A stretch of DNA of 64,000 nt. It comes from Cyanobium sp. WAJ14-Wanaka. GTDB lineage: Bacteria; Cyanobacteriota; Cyanobacteriia; PCC-6307; Cyanobiaceae. The position numbers and the translations under genes are program-made. The DNA lies in assembly GCF_024345375.1 (NCBI RefSeq), contig NZ_JAGQAZ010000002.1, positions 496,001 through 560,000 on the forward strand. The letters are read 5' to 3'. The notes beneath the pieces were generated by a model. That model was not told the origin of the DNA and made no database searches. It saw only the letters and a program-made list of their open reading frames with translations. Below are positions 37,101-46,710 of this stretch, one piece after another (positions within the stretch are counted from its first letter, which is position 1; each line of letters opens with the position of its first letter).

Positions 37101-38393
37101 GTGCCCAGCCCCGCCTCCCCGCTCCAGTGCCTGCGGGGGATGGTGGATTTGCTGCCCGAGCAAACCGCCCAATGGCAGCTGATTGAGGCCAAGGCCCGCG
37201 ACCATTTCCGCCGGGCCGCCATTTCTGAAATTCGCACGCCCCTACTGGAGGTAACCGAGCTATTTTCCCGCGGTATTGGCGAGGCCACCGATGTGGTGGG
37301 CAAGGAGATGTACACCTTCCTCGACCGTGGTGAGCGCAGTTGCACCCTCAGGCCGGAGGGCACCGCTTCGGTGGTGCGGGCCGCGATTCAACACGGGCTA
37401 TTAAGTCAGGGGGCCCAGCGGTTTTGGTATGGCGGGCCGATGTTTCGCTATGAACGGCCCCAGGCGGGCCGCCAGCGCCAGTTTCACCAGATCGGTGTGG
37501 AGTTGCTGGGTTTTGCCGATGCCCGCAGCGATGTGGAAGCAATTGCCGTGGCCTGGGATTTGCTCGCTGATCTGGGGGTTGGTGGCCTAGCCCTTGAGAT
37601 CAATTCCCTGGGCAGCGGCGCCGATCGGGCCCGTTACCGCGAGCAATTGGTGGCCTGGCTCGGGGCCCGTGCCGACCAACTCGACCCGGATTCCCAGGCC
37701 CGCATCCACACCAATCCCCTGCGGGTGCTCGATTCCAAAAACCCCCAGACCCAGGCCCTTTTGGCCGATGCCCCGAGCCTGGCGGATGCCCTGGACCCAG
37801 AAAGCCAGGAGCGCTTTGCCCAGGTGCAGCGGGGCCTGGATGCCCTGGCCATTCCCTATCTGCTCAATCGCCGCCTGGTGCGGGGCCTCGACTACTACAG
37901 CCACACCGCCTTTGAGATCACCAGCAGCCAGTTGGGGGCCCAGGCCACCGTCTGCGGTGGCGGTCGCTATGACGGCCTGGTAGAACAGTTGGGTGGGCCG
38001 GTTACGCCTGCCTTTGGTTGGGCCCTGGGCATGGAGCGCCTCGCCCTGCTGCTGGCCCAGGCAGGAGGGCTGGAGGAGGAAGGGCCGGCGCCCCTGGATC
38101 TCTATGTGGTCAACCGCGGAGGGGCGGCCGAGGCGATGGCGTTGCCCCTGGCCCGCCAATGCCGGGCGGCTGGCCTGGCAGTGGAGATCGATGCCAGTGG
38201 TTCGGCCTTTGGCAAGCAGTTCAAGCGGGCCGACCGTTCCGGTGCCCGCTGGGCCCTGGTGATTGGTGAAGAGGAGGCCCTCGATGGGGTGGTGGTGCTT
38301 AAGGATTTGCGCCAGTCCGGCGTCAGCGATCAAAGGCTGACGCCGCAGGACCTGTCCACTTGGGCACGCACCCAAGGGTTGGGCAGCTGTTAA
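37101..38393 (+). CDS. hisS: Histidyl-tRNA synthetase
   Basis: HisS charges tRNA-His. The 430-residue class II synthetase contains [11 protein letters not shown] near the start, motif 2 [23 protein letters not shown], the two histidine-binding motifs [13 protein letters not shown] and [10 protein letters not shown], and motif 3 [13 protein letters not shown], followed by the anticodon-binding domain. The start is GTG 37101, immediately preceded by a 49-bp gap after the epimerase. lpxI follows 39 bp downstream. Confidence 0.97.
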   Translation: MPSPASPLQCLRGMVDLLPEQTAQWQLIEAKARDHFRRAAISEIRTPLLEVTELFSRGIGEATDVVGKEMYTFLDRGERSCTLRPEGTASVVRAAIQHGLLSQGAQRFWYGGPMFRYERPQAGRQRQFHQIGVELLGFADARSDVEAIAVAWDLLADLGVGGLALEINSLGSGADRARYREQLVAWLGARADQLDPDSQARIHTNPLRVLDSKNPQTQALLADAPSLADALDPESQERFAQVQRGLDALAIPYLLNRRLVRGLDYYSHTAFEITSSQLGAQATVCGGGRYDGLVEQLGGPVTPAFGWALGMERLALLLAQAGGLEEEGPAPLDLYVVNRGGAAEAMALPLARQCRAAGLAVEIDASGSAFGKQFKRADRSGARWALVIGEEEALDGVVVLKDLRQSGVSDQRLTPQDLSTWARTQGLGSC

Positions 38394-38432
38394 CTGCCCT
38401 CATTGGTTTGTCTGGAGTTACGCGCCGCTTCG

Positions 38433-39266
38433 ATGGGTGATCCGTCGCTTGCCATCATTGCCGGTTCCGGGGTAATGCCACGGATGCTCTCGGAGGCCCT
38501 CACCAGGGCTGGCCGGGAGCACCTGGTGTGTTTCCCCCAGGGCCTGGAGGTGGAAATTGAGGGGGCCGAGCCCTTCTATTTCGAGCGCTCGATTTCCTTT
38601 TTCAAATCCCTGGAGAAGCGCGGCATCCAGCAGGTGGTGATGGTGGGCAAGTTCCACCGCCCCAAATCCCTAAATGTGCTGCGATTTGAGGCCCCCACCT
38701 TGATGGCGGCACCCCGGATCCTGGCCTCCCTGCGCAGTGGTGACGACGCGGCCCTGCGGGCCTTGGCCCAGATCATTGAGGAATTGGGCCTCCAGGTGGT
38801 GGGCATAGAAGAGGTGGCCCCCAATCTGCTCACCCAGCCTGGCCTCTATGCAGGCCGGGTACCCACCGAGGCCGAGCGGGCTGATGTGGAGCGGGCGGCC
38901 TACATCGTTGAAGCCATCTCCGCTGTGGATGTGGGCCAGGGGGCCGTGGTGGCTGCAGGCCTTTGTTTGGCCACCGAGGCCCTGCCAGGCACCGACGCCA
39001 TGCTCGATTGGATCTCCGCCATCCGCCCCCAGTTGCCGGATGCGGTGGGATCTGGGGTGCTTTACAAGGGCCCGAAGCTGCACCAGGACCGGCGCATGGA
39101 CCTGCCCGGGATTGGTCCGATCACGGTGGCCAAAGCCGCCGCAGCAGGCCTCACCGGCATCGCCTGGGAGGCCCGTGGCGCTCTTTTGCTGGATGCGGAG
39201 CGAACCATGGCCGATGCGGAGCGGCTGGGGTTGTTTCTCTGGTCGCGGGAACCGCTGAGGCGTTAA
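38433..39266 (+). CDS. lpxI: UDP-2,3-diacylglucosamine pyrophosphatase LpxI
   Basis: LpxI hydrolyses UDP-2,3-diacylglucosamine to lipid X and UMP, the step between LpxD and LpxB, in organisms lacking LpxH. The 277-residue product (former DUF1009) starts at ATG 38433 with GDPSLAIIAGSGVMPRML and contains the family's FHRPKSLN, VDVGQGAVVA and KGPKLHQDRRMDLPGIG motifs. It supplies lipid X to LpxB (59021), encoded 20 kb away. Confidence 0.93.
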   Translation: MGDPSLAIIAGSGVMPRMLSEALTRAGREHLVCFPQGLEVEIEGAEPFYFERSISFFKSLEKRGIQQVVMVGKFHRPKSLNVLRFEAPTLMAAPRILASLRSGDDAALRALAQIIEELGLQVVGIEEVAPNLLTQPGLYAGRVPTEAERADVERAAYIVEAISAVDVGQGAVVAAGLCLATEALPGTDAMLDWISAIRPQLPDAVGSGVLYKGPKLHQDRRMDLPGIGPITVAKAAAAGLTGIAWEARGALLLDAERTMADAERLGLFLWSREPLRR

Positions 39267-39302
39267 TCCCTCAGGCGCTAGAGCCCCCAATGCCGGCCGG
39301 GT

Positions 39303-39905
39303 CTAGCTGCCGGCCCGCTCCAGCACGCCCTTGCTGCTGGGCACTGTTCCTGCCCGGCGGGGATCCAATTCCACGGCCAGCCGCAGGGACCGGGCGAAGG
39401 CCTTAAAGCAGGCCTCCACGATGTGGTGCGAATTCACCCCATCGAGCTGGCGGATGTGCAAGGTAAGGCCGGCATTGTTGGCCACGGCGGCAAAAAACTC
39501 CTTGACCAGTTCGGTGTCGTAGCTGCCGATCTTTTGGGCAGGAATCTGCAGGCCATAGCTCAGGTGGGGCCGGCCGGAGCAATCCAGGGCCACCTGCACT
39601 AGGGCCTCATCGAGGGGCGCCACGAAATGGCCGAAGCGGTGGATGCCGCGCCGTTCCGCCAGGGCTTGGGCCAGGGCCTGACCCACGGCAATACCCACGT
39701 CTTCGTTGGTGTGGTGGTCGTCGATGTGGGTGTCACCCTTGGCGCTGATCTCCAGGTCCAGCAGGCCATGGCTGGCGATCTGATGGAGCATGTGATCGAG
39801 AAACGGCACGCCCGTACCCACCTGGCAAAGGCCGCTGCCATCGAGGTTGAGTTTTACGCGTACTTCGGTTTCGCCGGTGACGCGGTGTATTTCGCCGGTA
39901 CGCAT
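39303..39905 (-). CDS. hisB: Imidazoleglycerol-phosphate dehydratase
   Basis: HisB dehydrates imidazole glycerol phosphate in histidine synthesis. The 200-residue monofunctional product has [16 protein letters not shown] near residue 35, [21 protein letters not shown], and the C-terminal [15 protein letters not shown], together carrying the His-rich manganese sites. The ATG at 39905 is chosen over a TTG two codons upstream. hisS lies 0.9 kb away, separated by lpxI, so a histidine theme here is probably coincidental. Confidence 0.97.
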   Translation of the reverse strand: MRTGEIHRVTGETEVRVKLNLDGSGLCQVGTGVPFLDHMLHQIASHGLLDLEISAKGDTHIDDHHTNEDVGIAVGQALAQALAERRGIHRFGHFVAPLDEALVQVALDCSGRPHLSYGLQIPAQKIGSYDTELVKEFFAAVANNAGLTLHIRQLDGVNSHHIVEACFKAFARSLRLAVELDPRRAGTVPSSKGVLERAGS

Positions 39906-39953
39906 GCTCAAGCGGTGGCAGATCCTTCAAGCATCATGCCGCGGGGATTCTGC

Positions 39954-40847
39954 CTAGTCGCGCCAGCGCTTCAGTAAGCCTTCGTAGGCATCTATGCGCC
40001 GATCCCTCAGGAAAGGCCACCAGCGACGCACGCTTTCGCTGCGCTCCAGGTCCAGATCCACCAGCAGCACGCTTTCCTCTCCTATCGCCGCCTGGGCCAG
40101 CAGTTCGCCCTGGGGGCCGGCGGCAAAGCTGCTGCCCCAAAATTGGCAGTCCTGTTCGCTGCCGCAGCGGTTTACCGCCAGCACCGGCAGACCATTGGTA
40201 ATGGCATGGCTGCGTTGCACCGTGATCCAGGCCTCCCGCTGGCGGGCCCGTTCCTCAGCGTCGTCGCCTGGGCTCCAGCCAATGGCCGTGGGATAGAGCA
40301 GCAAATCGGCGCCGGCCAGGGTCATCAGGCGGGCTGCCTCTGGATACCACTGGTCCCAGCAAATCAACACCCCGAGCTTGCCCACGCTGGTGGCAATTGG
40401 TTCAAAACCTTGATCGCCTGGGGTGAAATAGAACTTTTCGTGGAAGCCAGGATCATCGGGGATGTGCATCTTGCGATAGGTGCCGGCAATGGAGCCATCC
40501 CGCTCAATTACGACTGCCGTGTTGTGGGATAAACCGGGTGCCCTTCTCTCAAACAGGCTGATCACCAGCACTATTCCAAGCTCCTGGGCCAAAGCTCCGA
40601 AAAGCGTGGTGGAGGGGCCGGGAATTGTTTCTGCCAGGTCGTGGCGCTCGACCAGTTCCTGCTGGCAGAAGTAGGCGCTGGTATGCAGCTCCTGGCAGAG
40701 CACCAGCTGGGCCCCCTGGCTGGCGGCTGCGCGGATGGCCCGACAGGTGGCCGCAACCATTTCCTTGCGATTGCCTACCCAGGCCTGCTGGATCAGGGCA
40801 GCCCGCAATTTTGTCGCCCGTAGCTGGTTCACGGCAGTTCTGTTCAT
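39954..40847 (-). CDS. aguB: N-carbamoylputrescine amidase
   Basis: This nitrilase-superfamily enzyme hydrolyses N-carbamoylputrescine to putrescine, CO2 and ammonia. The 297-residue product carries the Glu-Lys-Cys triad in order: CQELHTSAYF, YRKMHIPDDPGF, and LICWDQWYPE. Its ATG overlaps the aguA stop by 4 bases (40844-40847). With aguA it completes the agmatine route from arginine to putrescine. A much longer in-frame extension to 41204 is antisense-like noise within aguA. Confidence 0.96.
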   Translation of the reverse strand: MNRTAVNQLRATKLRAALIQQAWVGNRKEMVAATCRAIRAAASQGAQLVLCQELHTSAYFCQQELVERHDLAETIPGPSTTLFGALAQELGIVLVISLFERRAPGLSHNTAVVIERDGSIAGTYRKMHIPDDPGFHEKFYFTPGDQGFEPIATSVGKLGVLICWDQWYPEAARLMTLAGADLLLYPTAIGWSPGDDAEERARQREAWITVQRSHAITNGLPVLAVNRCGSEQDCQFWGSSFAAGPQGELLAQAAIGEESVLLVDLDLERSESVRRWWPFLRDRRIDAYEGLLKRWRD

Positions 40848-41908
40848 TGGTAAACAGCCGCAGGAATCTGCATCGTGGCGCAATGCAGGGAGCCGTGCTG
40901 AAGCAGCAGGGCCGAGCAGTCGACGGCTTCGATCGTGTGGGCGGGGAAAGCTTTTGCCAGGGCCGTTTGGGCCGCCAGATCCCTGGGGGGATAGCCGTAG
41001 CTGGGCACCAGTACCGCTCCATTGAGGATCAGGAAATTGGCGTAGGTGGCCGGCAGCCTGCGGCCATCGTCTGGGGCGAAGCGGGCCCGGGGCCAGGGCA
41101 GGGGAATCAGCCGGTAGGGCTCGCCATCGGCGGTGCGCAGAGCCTGCAGCTCTGCCTCCAGGAGCTTCAGCGACGCCGCCTGGGGGTCGCTGGGATCGTC
41201 GCAAGCCACGTAGGCCAAGGTGCCCGGACTGCAGAAGCGCACCAGGGTGTCGATGTGGGCGTCGGTGTCATCGCCAGAAAGTTGGCCATGGCCAAGCCAG
41301 ATCACCCTTTCGACGCCCAGGTGGCTGATCAGGGCGGCTTCTATCTCCGCCTGGCTCAGCTGGGGATTGCGCTCGGGTGAGAGCAGGCAGGTGCTGGTGG
41401 TGAGCAGGGTGCCTTTGCCATCGGATTCGATGCTGCCCCCCTCCAGCACCATCTCCACCGCCTCCAGCGGGGCCCCGCCGAAGGCGCCCCCACGCCAGGC
41501 AGCCGCGGTGGCCTGGTTGTCGCCATCGGCCTGGTATTTGCCGCCCCAGCCGTTAAAGCGAAAGTCCAGCAGTAGGGGAGTTTCGGTTTCGCTGCCCAGC
41601 TGCTGCAGCACCGTGATTGGTCCGTAATCGCGGCTCCAGGTGTCCTGGGCGGGGCTTGAGCACACCCTTAGCCGATCTTTGCCCAGGTGGGCCAACTCTT
41701 GGGCGTTGGCCTCGGCTGTGGCGCTGAGTAGCAAAAGTGGCGCATGCCGCATTACCGCTGCGCAGAGCTCCATGTAGCAGGCCCGCACCTCTTTGAGATA
41801 GGGCGCCCAGTCGCCATCGGCCCGGGGCCAGGCCATCAGGACAGCCCCAACCGGCTCCCATTCGGCCGGAAGCCGCCTAGGGCAAATGGCGCTTGGCAGG
41901 GCGTTCAC
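40844..41908 (-). CDS. aguA: Agmatine deiminase
   Basis: AguA converts agmatine to N-carbamoylputrescine and ammonia. The 354-residue product has the guanidino-modifying fold motifs AEWEPVGAVLMAWP near the start, WSRDYGPI, FNGWGGKY, GGSIESDG, and the C-terminal catalytic Cys in GSLHCATMQIP. Its ATG overlaps the fabI stop, and its stop overlaps aguB, so the three genes form a tight fabI-aguA-aguB operon on the minus strand. Confidence 0.96.
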   Translation of the reverse strand: MNALPSAICPRRLPAEWEPVGAVLMAWPRADGDWAPYLKEVRACYMELCAAVMRHAPLLLLSATAEANAQELAHLGKDRLRVCSSPAQDTWSRDYGPITVLQQLGSETETPLLLDFRFNGWGGKYQADGDNQATAAAWRGGAFGGAPLEAVEMVLEGGSIESDGKGTLLTTSTCLLSPERNPQLSQAEIEAALISHLGVERVIWLGHGQLSGDDTDAHIDTLVRFCSPGTLAYVACDDPSDPQAASLKLLEAELQALRTADGEPYRLIPLPWPRARFAPDDGRRLPATYANFLILNGAVLVPSYGYPPRDLAAQTALAKAFPAHTIEAVDCSALLLQHGSLHCATMQIPAAVYQ

Positions 41909-42687
41909 ATCCCCGTGATGCAGTAGCCCGCATCCACATAGATCACCTGGCCGGTGATGCCTGAGGCCAGGGGGCTGGCCAGGAAGGCGGCGGTGGAGCC
42001 CACCTCCTCCTGGGTGACGGTGCGACCCAGGGGGGCTTTTGCTTCCACGTTGTGGATCATGTCGAGGATGCCGCCGATGGCACTGCTGGCCAGGGTGCGG
42101 ATCGGGCCGGCGCTGATCGCATTTACCCGCACCTGCTTTTCGGGGCCCAGCTCAGCGGCCAAGTAGCGCACCGAAGCCTCAAGGGCGGCCTTGGCCACAC
42201 CCATCACGTTGTAGTTAGGGATGGCGCGTTCAGCCCCCAAGTAGCTGAGGGTGATCACACTGGCCCCATCGTTGAACAGGGGCTTGGCGTAGCGGCAAAG
42301 GGGGGCAAGGGAATAGGCACTCACCTCCAGGGCCCGGGCGAAGCCTTCAGGGCTGATGGCGGAATAATCACCAACCAGCTCCTCCTTGCCAGCGAAGGCA
42401 AGGCAGTGCACCAGCACATCGATCGAACCCCACTGCTTTTTCACCTGCTCAAAAACCGCCTCGATCTGGGCTGGCTCCTGCACGTTTAGGGGTTCGAACA
42501 GGGTCGGAGCTAGGGGGGCGGTCAGGTCCCGCACCTTGCCCTCAAAGCGGCCCTTCTCATCGGGCAGATAGGTGACGCCCAACTCGGCACCGGCGGCATG
42601 CAGCTGCTGGGCGATGCCCCAGGCGATCGACTTGTTGTTGGCGATGCCTGTGACCAGGGCCTTCTTGCCGCGCAGATCGAGAAGCAT
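41905..42687 (-). CDS. fabI: Enoyl-[acyl-carrier-protein] reductase (NADH)
   Basis: FabI performs the last reduction of each fatty-acid elongation cycle. The 260-residue product starts at ATG 42687 (MLLDLRGKKALVTGIAN), with the FabI-type SIAWGIAQ, and the Y-x6-K catalytic pair in YNVMGVAKAAL, followed by ISAGPIRTLAS. An in-frame extension to 42771 is rejected for lack of similarity. It heads the coupled fabI-aguA-aguB set; the 82-bp gap to the divergent aminotransferase should contain the promoter. Confidence 0.97.
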   Translation of the reverse strand: MLLDLRGKKALVTGIANNKSIAWGIAQQLHAAGAELGVTYLPDEKGRFEGKVRDLTAPLAPTLFEPLNVQEPAQIEAVFEQVKKQWGSIDVLVHCLAFAGKEELVGDYSAISPEGFARALEVSAYSLAPLCRYAKPLFNDGASVITLSYLGAERAIPNYNVMGVAKAALEASVRYLAAELGPEKQVRVNAISAGPIRTLASSAIGGILDMIHNVEAKAPLGRTVTQEEVGSTAAFLASPLASGITGQVIYVDAGYCITGM

Positions 42688-42769
42688 TAATGGGCGGGAC
42701 CCAGCCGGGCCAATGAGCAATCTGCAGATTCTGGCCCACCCGCTTGCAGGGGGATTTAAGTTCACCGCC

Positions 42770-44002
42770 ATGCAAGTGCCTCCGTTCAGTCTCAGCGAGC
42801 AAATCAGTGAGCTGGGTGAAGCCCTCGATCAGGCCGTGCTGCAGGTGCTGCGCAGCGGTCAATACATCGGTGGGGCCACGATCGCCCAGTTTGAAACCGA
42901 CTTCGCCGCCATTACCCAGGTCGCCCATGCGATTGGCTGCAATAGCGGCACCGACGCCCTGATCCTGGCCCTGCGGGCCCTGGGCATCGGCCCGGGTGAT
43001 GAAGTAATCACGGCCTCCTTCAGCTTCTTTGCCACGGCAGAAGCGATCAGTGCAGTAGGTGCCAGGCCCGTCTTTGTGGATGTGGAGGAAAGCAGCTATT
43101 TGATCGATCTCGACCAGCTGGAAGCGGCCATTACCCCTGCCACCAAGGCCCTAATTCCGGTCCATTTATTTGGTCGCCCCGTCGACATGGAACGGGTTTG
43201 TGCCCTTGCCGAGCGCCATGGCCTCAAGGTGGTCGAAGACTGCGCCCAGGCCAGTGGCGCCAGCTGGGCTGGCCAGCCCGTTGGCAGCTGGGGGGATGTC
43301 GGCTGCTTCAGTTTTTTCCCCACCAAAAATCTTGGTGCTGCGGGGGATGGTGGGGCAGTCACCTGCCGTGATGGCCAGCTCGCCCAGACCATTCGCGAGT
43401 TGGCAGTCCATGGCATGCCCAGGCGTTACCTGCATACGGCCCTCGGCTACAACAGCCGCCTCGACGCCATGCAGGCGGCCGTGCTCAACGTCAAGTTGCC
43501 CCACCTAGGTCGCTGGGTGGCCCGCCGCCAAGCCATTGCGGCCACCTACCGCAGCCAATTGACCGAGTTGGTGGGGGTGCAGTTGCCTGAGCAGGGCCCG
43601 ACCGGCCACAGCTGGAACCAATTTGTGGTGCGGGTACCTGGCTGTCCAGCGGCAGCCAAGGCCTGTGCATCTGCCCTTAACGCCGGTGCAACCGGGCCAG
43701 CCCCCTGTATTCCCTCAGCCGACAGCGCCAGCTTCGGGCTGCCGGAGGCCTGCTGCCGCGATTGGCTAAAACAGCAGCTCCAAGACGCTGGGGTAAGCAC
43801 GATCATCTATTACCCCATCCCGATCCATCTGCAGCCCGCCTACGCCGATCTGGGCTACGGGCCCGGCTCCCTGCCCGTCACCGAGCGTCTATGTGCCGAG
43901 GTGTTGAGCCTGCCGATCTTCCCGGAACTCAGCAGCGCCCAGCAGCAACAGGTGATTGCCGTGCTTCAAAAGCTGACGGCTCAGGCTTTGATCGTGGCGT
44001 AG
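42770..44002 (+). CDS. DegT/DnrJ/EryC1/StrS family sugar aminotransferase
   Basis: This PLP enzyme family adds an amino group to keto-sugar nucleotides for surface glycans. The 410-residue product shows GCNSGTDALILAL near residue 60, GDEVITASFSFFATAEAI, the cofactor Asp in VVEDCAQASGA, and the PLP-binding Lys in SFFPTKNLGAAGDGGA. The substrate is not predictable, but the neighbourhood has many nucleotide-sugar genes. The start could also be ATG 42713; 42770 is preferred because the family alignment begins near MQVPPFSL. Its 3' end overlaps the convergent photolyase by 22 bp. Confidence 0.9.
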   Translation: MQVPPFSLSEQISELGEALDQAVLQVLRSGQYIGGATIAQFETDFAAITQVAHAIGCNSGTDALILALRALGIGPGDEVITASFSFFATAEAISAVGARPVFVDVEESSYLIDLDQLEAAITPATKALIPVHLFGRPVDMERVCALAERHGLKVVEDCAQASGASWAGQPVGSWGDVGCFSFFPTKNLGAAGDGGAVTCRDGQLAQTIRELAVHGMPRRYLHTALGYNSRLDAMQAAVLNVKLPHLGRWVARRQAIAATYRSQLTELVGVQLPEQGPTGHSWNQFVVRVPGCPAAAKACASALNAGATGPAPCIPSADSASFGLPEACCRDWLKQQLQDAGVSTIIYYPIPIHLQPAYADLGYGPGSLPVTERLCAEVLSLPIFPELSSAQQQQVIAVLQKLTAQALIVA

Positions 44003-45474
44003 AGCGCCTTGAAATGGGCCTGCTGATGCTTGTGGCTCACGATTAGGCCCGGATAGCTGCCCCGCTCCAGCGGAGCGATCTCCCCGGAAATCAGGGAGGC
44101 CGTATCGACCTTGGCCAACTCCGGCAGCCAGGTGCGGATGTAGGTGGCCTCGGGGTCGAATTTGGCGGCCTGGGTGGCGGGGTTGAAAATTCGCAGGGGC
44201 TTGGGATCCATGCCGCTACTGGCACTCCACTGCCAGCCGCCGTTGTTGGCGGCCAGATCCCCATCCACCAGGTGCTCCATGAAGGTTGCCTCCCCCAGCT
44301 GCCAGTCGCAGATCAGGTCTTTGACCAGGTAGGAGGCCACGATCATTCGGCAACGGTTGTGCATCCAGCCGCTCTCGAGCAGTTGCCGCATCGCCGCATC
44401 AATGATCGGCATGCCAGTGCGCCCCTCCTGCCAGGCCGCCAGCCGCTCCCGATCGTTTTCCCAGGGGAATTGGCGCCACTGGGCCCGGTAGGGGCCATCG
44501 GCGAGCTCGGGGAAGTGGAAGAGGGCCTGCTGGTAAAACTCGCGCCAGGCCAGCTCCTGCTCCCACACCTCAATCGAATGGAGGGCCTCTGCGCCGCCGC
44601 CCATGGCCTCCACCGCCAGGCGTGACTCCTGGGCCGCTGACCAGGCCTGGCGCGGGCTAATGGTGCCGAAATTGAGGGCCGCACTGAGGCCGGAGGTGCC
44701 CGCTTCCGAGGGGATATTGCGACCCGGTTCGTAGCCGAGCAGGGCGGCCGAGCGACCTCTGCCAGTGGCGCCACCAAGGCTGAAGGTCTGCAATTGCTCC
44801 TGGGCGGCCCCCTCTCCGGGGCGGCAGGGGCAGATCTCCATCCCCCTAAAGCCATGGTTCAGCTCCGGGCCCACCAGGGGTAGGACCGATAGGGCTTCGG
44901 TAGCCAAGTCGGTCGGTAGGTCCTGCAGTCCCGCCGGCGCCGGCAGGGGATTGAGGGCCCCCTGGACCGTCAGTTGTTCCACCTGGCCGCGCCAGTTGCG
45001 CAGGAAGGGGCCATAAACCCGATAGGGATCACCGCCGCCGGTTTTCAGCTGCTCCGGTGCCACCAGCAGTTGATCCCAGTCGACGAGCACCCTGCGGCCA
45101 TCTGCCTGAACAGCTGCCGCCACCCTGCGATCCCGCTCGCGTCCGTAGGGTTCGCCATCCCGATTCCAGGCGACCACTGACGCACCGATGGCCTGGGCCA
45201 ATTGGGGCACCAAGGCCGTGGGGTCACCCCGCAGGATCACCAGGCGACTGCCGGCCAACCGCCAGCTGCGCTCCAGTTCCTTGAGGCTCTCGCTTAAAAA
45301 CCAGAGCCGCGCCGGTGCCATGGGGGGCTGGCCTGCTGCGGGCTCGAGGACGGCCGGATCCAGCACAAAAACGCCCGTAACAGCTGGCGTTGCCATGGCC
45401 GCCGCGGCCAGTCCCAGGTTGTCGCTTAGCCGCAGGTCGCGGCGGTGCCAGAACAGCCAGCGCTCAGCAGCCAT
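43981..45474 (-). CDS. phrB: Deoxyribodipyrimidine photolyase (class I CPD photolyase)
   Basis: Photolyase repairs cyclobutane pyrimidine dimers with blue or near-UV light. The 497-residue product has the N-terminal antenna domain (LFWHRRDLRLSDN near residue 6) and the C-terminal FAD domain: MPIIDAAMRQLLESGWMHNR, MIVASYLVKDL, and NNGGWQWSASSGMDPKPLRIFNP. These favour CPD photolyase over a cryptochrome. The stop of the Nudix gene overlaps its ATG by one base, so the two are coupled. Confidence 0.94.
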   Translation of the reverse strand: MAAERWLFWHRRDLRLSDNLGLAAAAMATPAVTGVFVLDPAVLEPAAGQPPMAPARLWFLSESLKELERSWRLAGSRLVILRGDPTALVPQLAQAIGASVVAWNRDGEPYGRERDRRVAAAVQADGRRVLVDWDQLLVAPEQLKTGGGDPYRVYGPFLRNWRGQVEQLTVQGALNPLPAPAGLQDLPTDLATEALSVLPLVGPELNHGFRGMEICPCRPGEGAAQEQLQTFSLGGATGRGRSAALLGYEPGRNIPSEAGTSGLSAALNFGTISPRQAWSAAQESRLAVEAMGGGAEALHSIEVWEQELAWREFYQQALFHFPELADGPYRAQWRQFPWENDRERLAAWQEGRTGMPIIDAAMRQLLESGWMHNRCRMIVASYLVKDLICDWQLGEATFMEHLVDGDLAANNGGWQWSASSGMDPKPLRIFNPATQAAKFDPEATYIRTWLPELAKVDTASLISGEIAPLERGSYPGLIVSHKHQQAHFKALYATIKA

Positions 45475-46034
45475 TAGATCCCCAGCAATTGTTTGGCCCG
45501 CAGCCAGGCGGTCACGCTTTTGCCATCGAGGTATTCAGTGCCACTGGCCAGCACCTCATCCAACTGGGCCGGCTCCATCAGCAGCACTTCGAGGTCTTCG
45601 TCGTCATCGCCGGGGGGACGTTCGCTCAGTAGGGAAAGCTCCCTGGCCAAAAACAGATGGATTACCTCATCGGAATAGCCCGGGCAAGGGAGCATGGCGC
45701 CCAGGGGGTCCCAGCGGCTGGCGCTGTAGCCGGCTTCTTCCTGCAGTTCGCGCTGCATGGTGCTCAGGGGTGTTTCACCCGGATCCAGGGTGCCGGCGGG
45801 AAATTCCAGGAGGCGCGCGGCCACTGCAAAGCGGTACTGGCGCAGCAACACCAAGCGGCCGTCATCGAGTACGGGCACGGCTAGGGATGCCCCTGGGTGG
45901 CGAATCAGGCCAAAGCTGCCCTCCACCCCCATCGGCAGCTCAACCCGGTTCACTTCGAAGCGCAGTTTGCGGGCCTCGAGGCTGGCCGTGGTTTCGATCA
46001 GGCGCGCGGGCTCGGGGGCAGGTAGGGGCGCCAT
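45474..46034 (-). CDS. NUDIX hydrolase (ADP-ribose pyrophosphatase-like)
   Basis: The 186-residue protein has a complete Nudix box, G-x5-E-x7-REL-x-EE-x-G (GTLDPGETPLSTMQRELQEE, near residue 81), and the upstream strand VRQYRFAV typical of ADP-ribose pyrophosphatases. It probably hydrolyses ADP-ribose or a related nucleoside diphosphate derivative. It overlaps photolyase by one base and lies 31 bp after folK on the same strand, suggesting a folK-nudix-phrB transcript; many photolyases use a pterin or deazaflavin antenna, so a functional link is possible but unproven. Confidence 0.88.
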   Translation of the reverse strand: MAPLPAPEPARLIETTASLEARKLRFEVNRVELPMGVEGSFGLIRHPGASLAVPVLDDGRLVLLRQYRFAVAARLLEFPAGTLDPGETPLSTMQRELQEEAGYSASRWDPLGAMLPCPGYSDEVIHLFLARELSLLSERPPGDDDEDLEVLLMEPAQLDEVLASGTEYLDGKSVTAWLRAKQLLGI

Positions 46035-46065
46035 CGGGGCAGCTCAGCGATCAGGCCAGCATGGC

Positions 46066-46644
46066 CTATGCAGGCCAGCCGGGTGCGGCGGGCAGCCGTT
46101 CGGGCGGCGCCTCGGCCAGCTGGGGCAGCAACTTCTCCAGTAAGGCAGCGCAATCCAGCCCCGGGGCTTTGGGGTCCTGCCCAGGTGGGACAAGCTCTGG
46201 CGCGATTGCGGCCAGGGGCGCCAGCACAAAGGAGCGCTCCAGCAGGCGTGGGTGGGGGAGCTGCAGCTCTGGCCCTTCAACCTGTGTGGAGCCGCACCAG
46301 AGCAGGTCGAGATCGAGGTGGCGTGGTCCCCAGCGCTCGAGGCGCTGGCGGCCAAAGCGCGTCTCCAGGGCCTGCAATAGCTGGAGCAGCTCCAGGGGAT
46401 CAAGGGGCGGCAGCGGCGGACCCAGCAGCAGCACCGCATTGAGATAGGGCGGCTGACCGGCCGGTCCCCCCACCGGCTCGGTGCGAAACAAGGGCGACCA
46501 GTGGTAGCCAATCGGTTTAGGGGCTTGGGCCTCCAGCATCTCCACCAGCAGCGGCCGCAGCGCCGCCAGGGTGGCGAAGGGATCGGCCAGGTTGGCGCCG
46601 AGGGCGATGGCGATCGTGTCTGCGGCCTGGCTGGGCAGCCTCAT
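46066..46644 (-). CDS. folK: 2-amino-4-hydroxy-6-hydroxymethyldihydropteridine pyrophosphokinase
   Basis: FolK transfers pyrophosphate from ATP to 6-hydroxymethyldihydropterin in folate synthesis. The 192-residue product has IALGANLADP near the N-terminus, SPLFRTEPVGG, YLNAVLLL, the catalytic-loop region LETRFGRQRLERWGPRHLDLDLL with the two Asp residues that bind magnesium, and LPHPRLLERSFVLAPL. It diverges from chlD across 66 bp and precedes the Nudix and photolyase genes. Confidence 0.94.
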   Translation of the reverse strand: MRLPSQAADTIAIALGANLADPFATLAALRPLLVEMLEAQAPKPIGYHWSPLFRTEPVGGPAGQPPYLNAVLLLGPPLPPLDPLELLQLLQALETRFGRQRLERWGPRHLDLDLLWCGSTQVEGPELQLPHPRLLERSFVLAPLAAIAPELVPPGQDPKAPGLDCAALLEKLLPQLAEAPPERLPAAPGWPA

Positions 46645-46710
46645 CGACGGAGCTCCTCGATCAAGGGATCGGCGAGACTGCCACCATATTGAGGCTCCCT
46701 ACCGGTCTCC

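Noticed and set aside
39954-41204. 416-residue extended form of the carbamoylputrescine amidase
   Set aside because: The extension overlaps aguA and has no nitrilase similarity; the ATG at 40847 coupled to the aguA stop is the sensible start.
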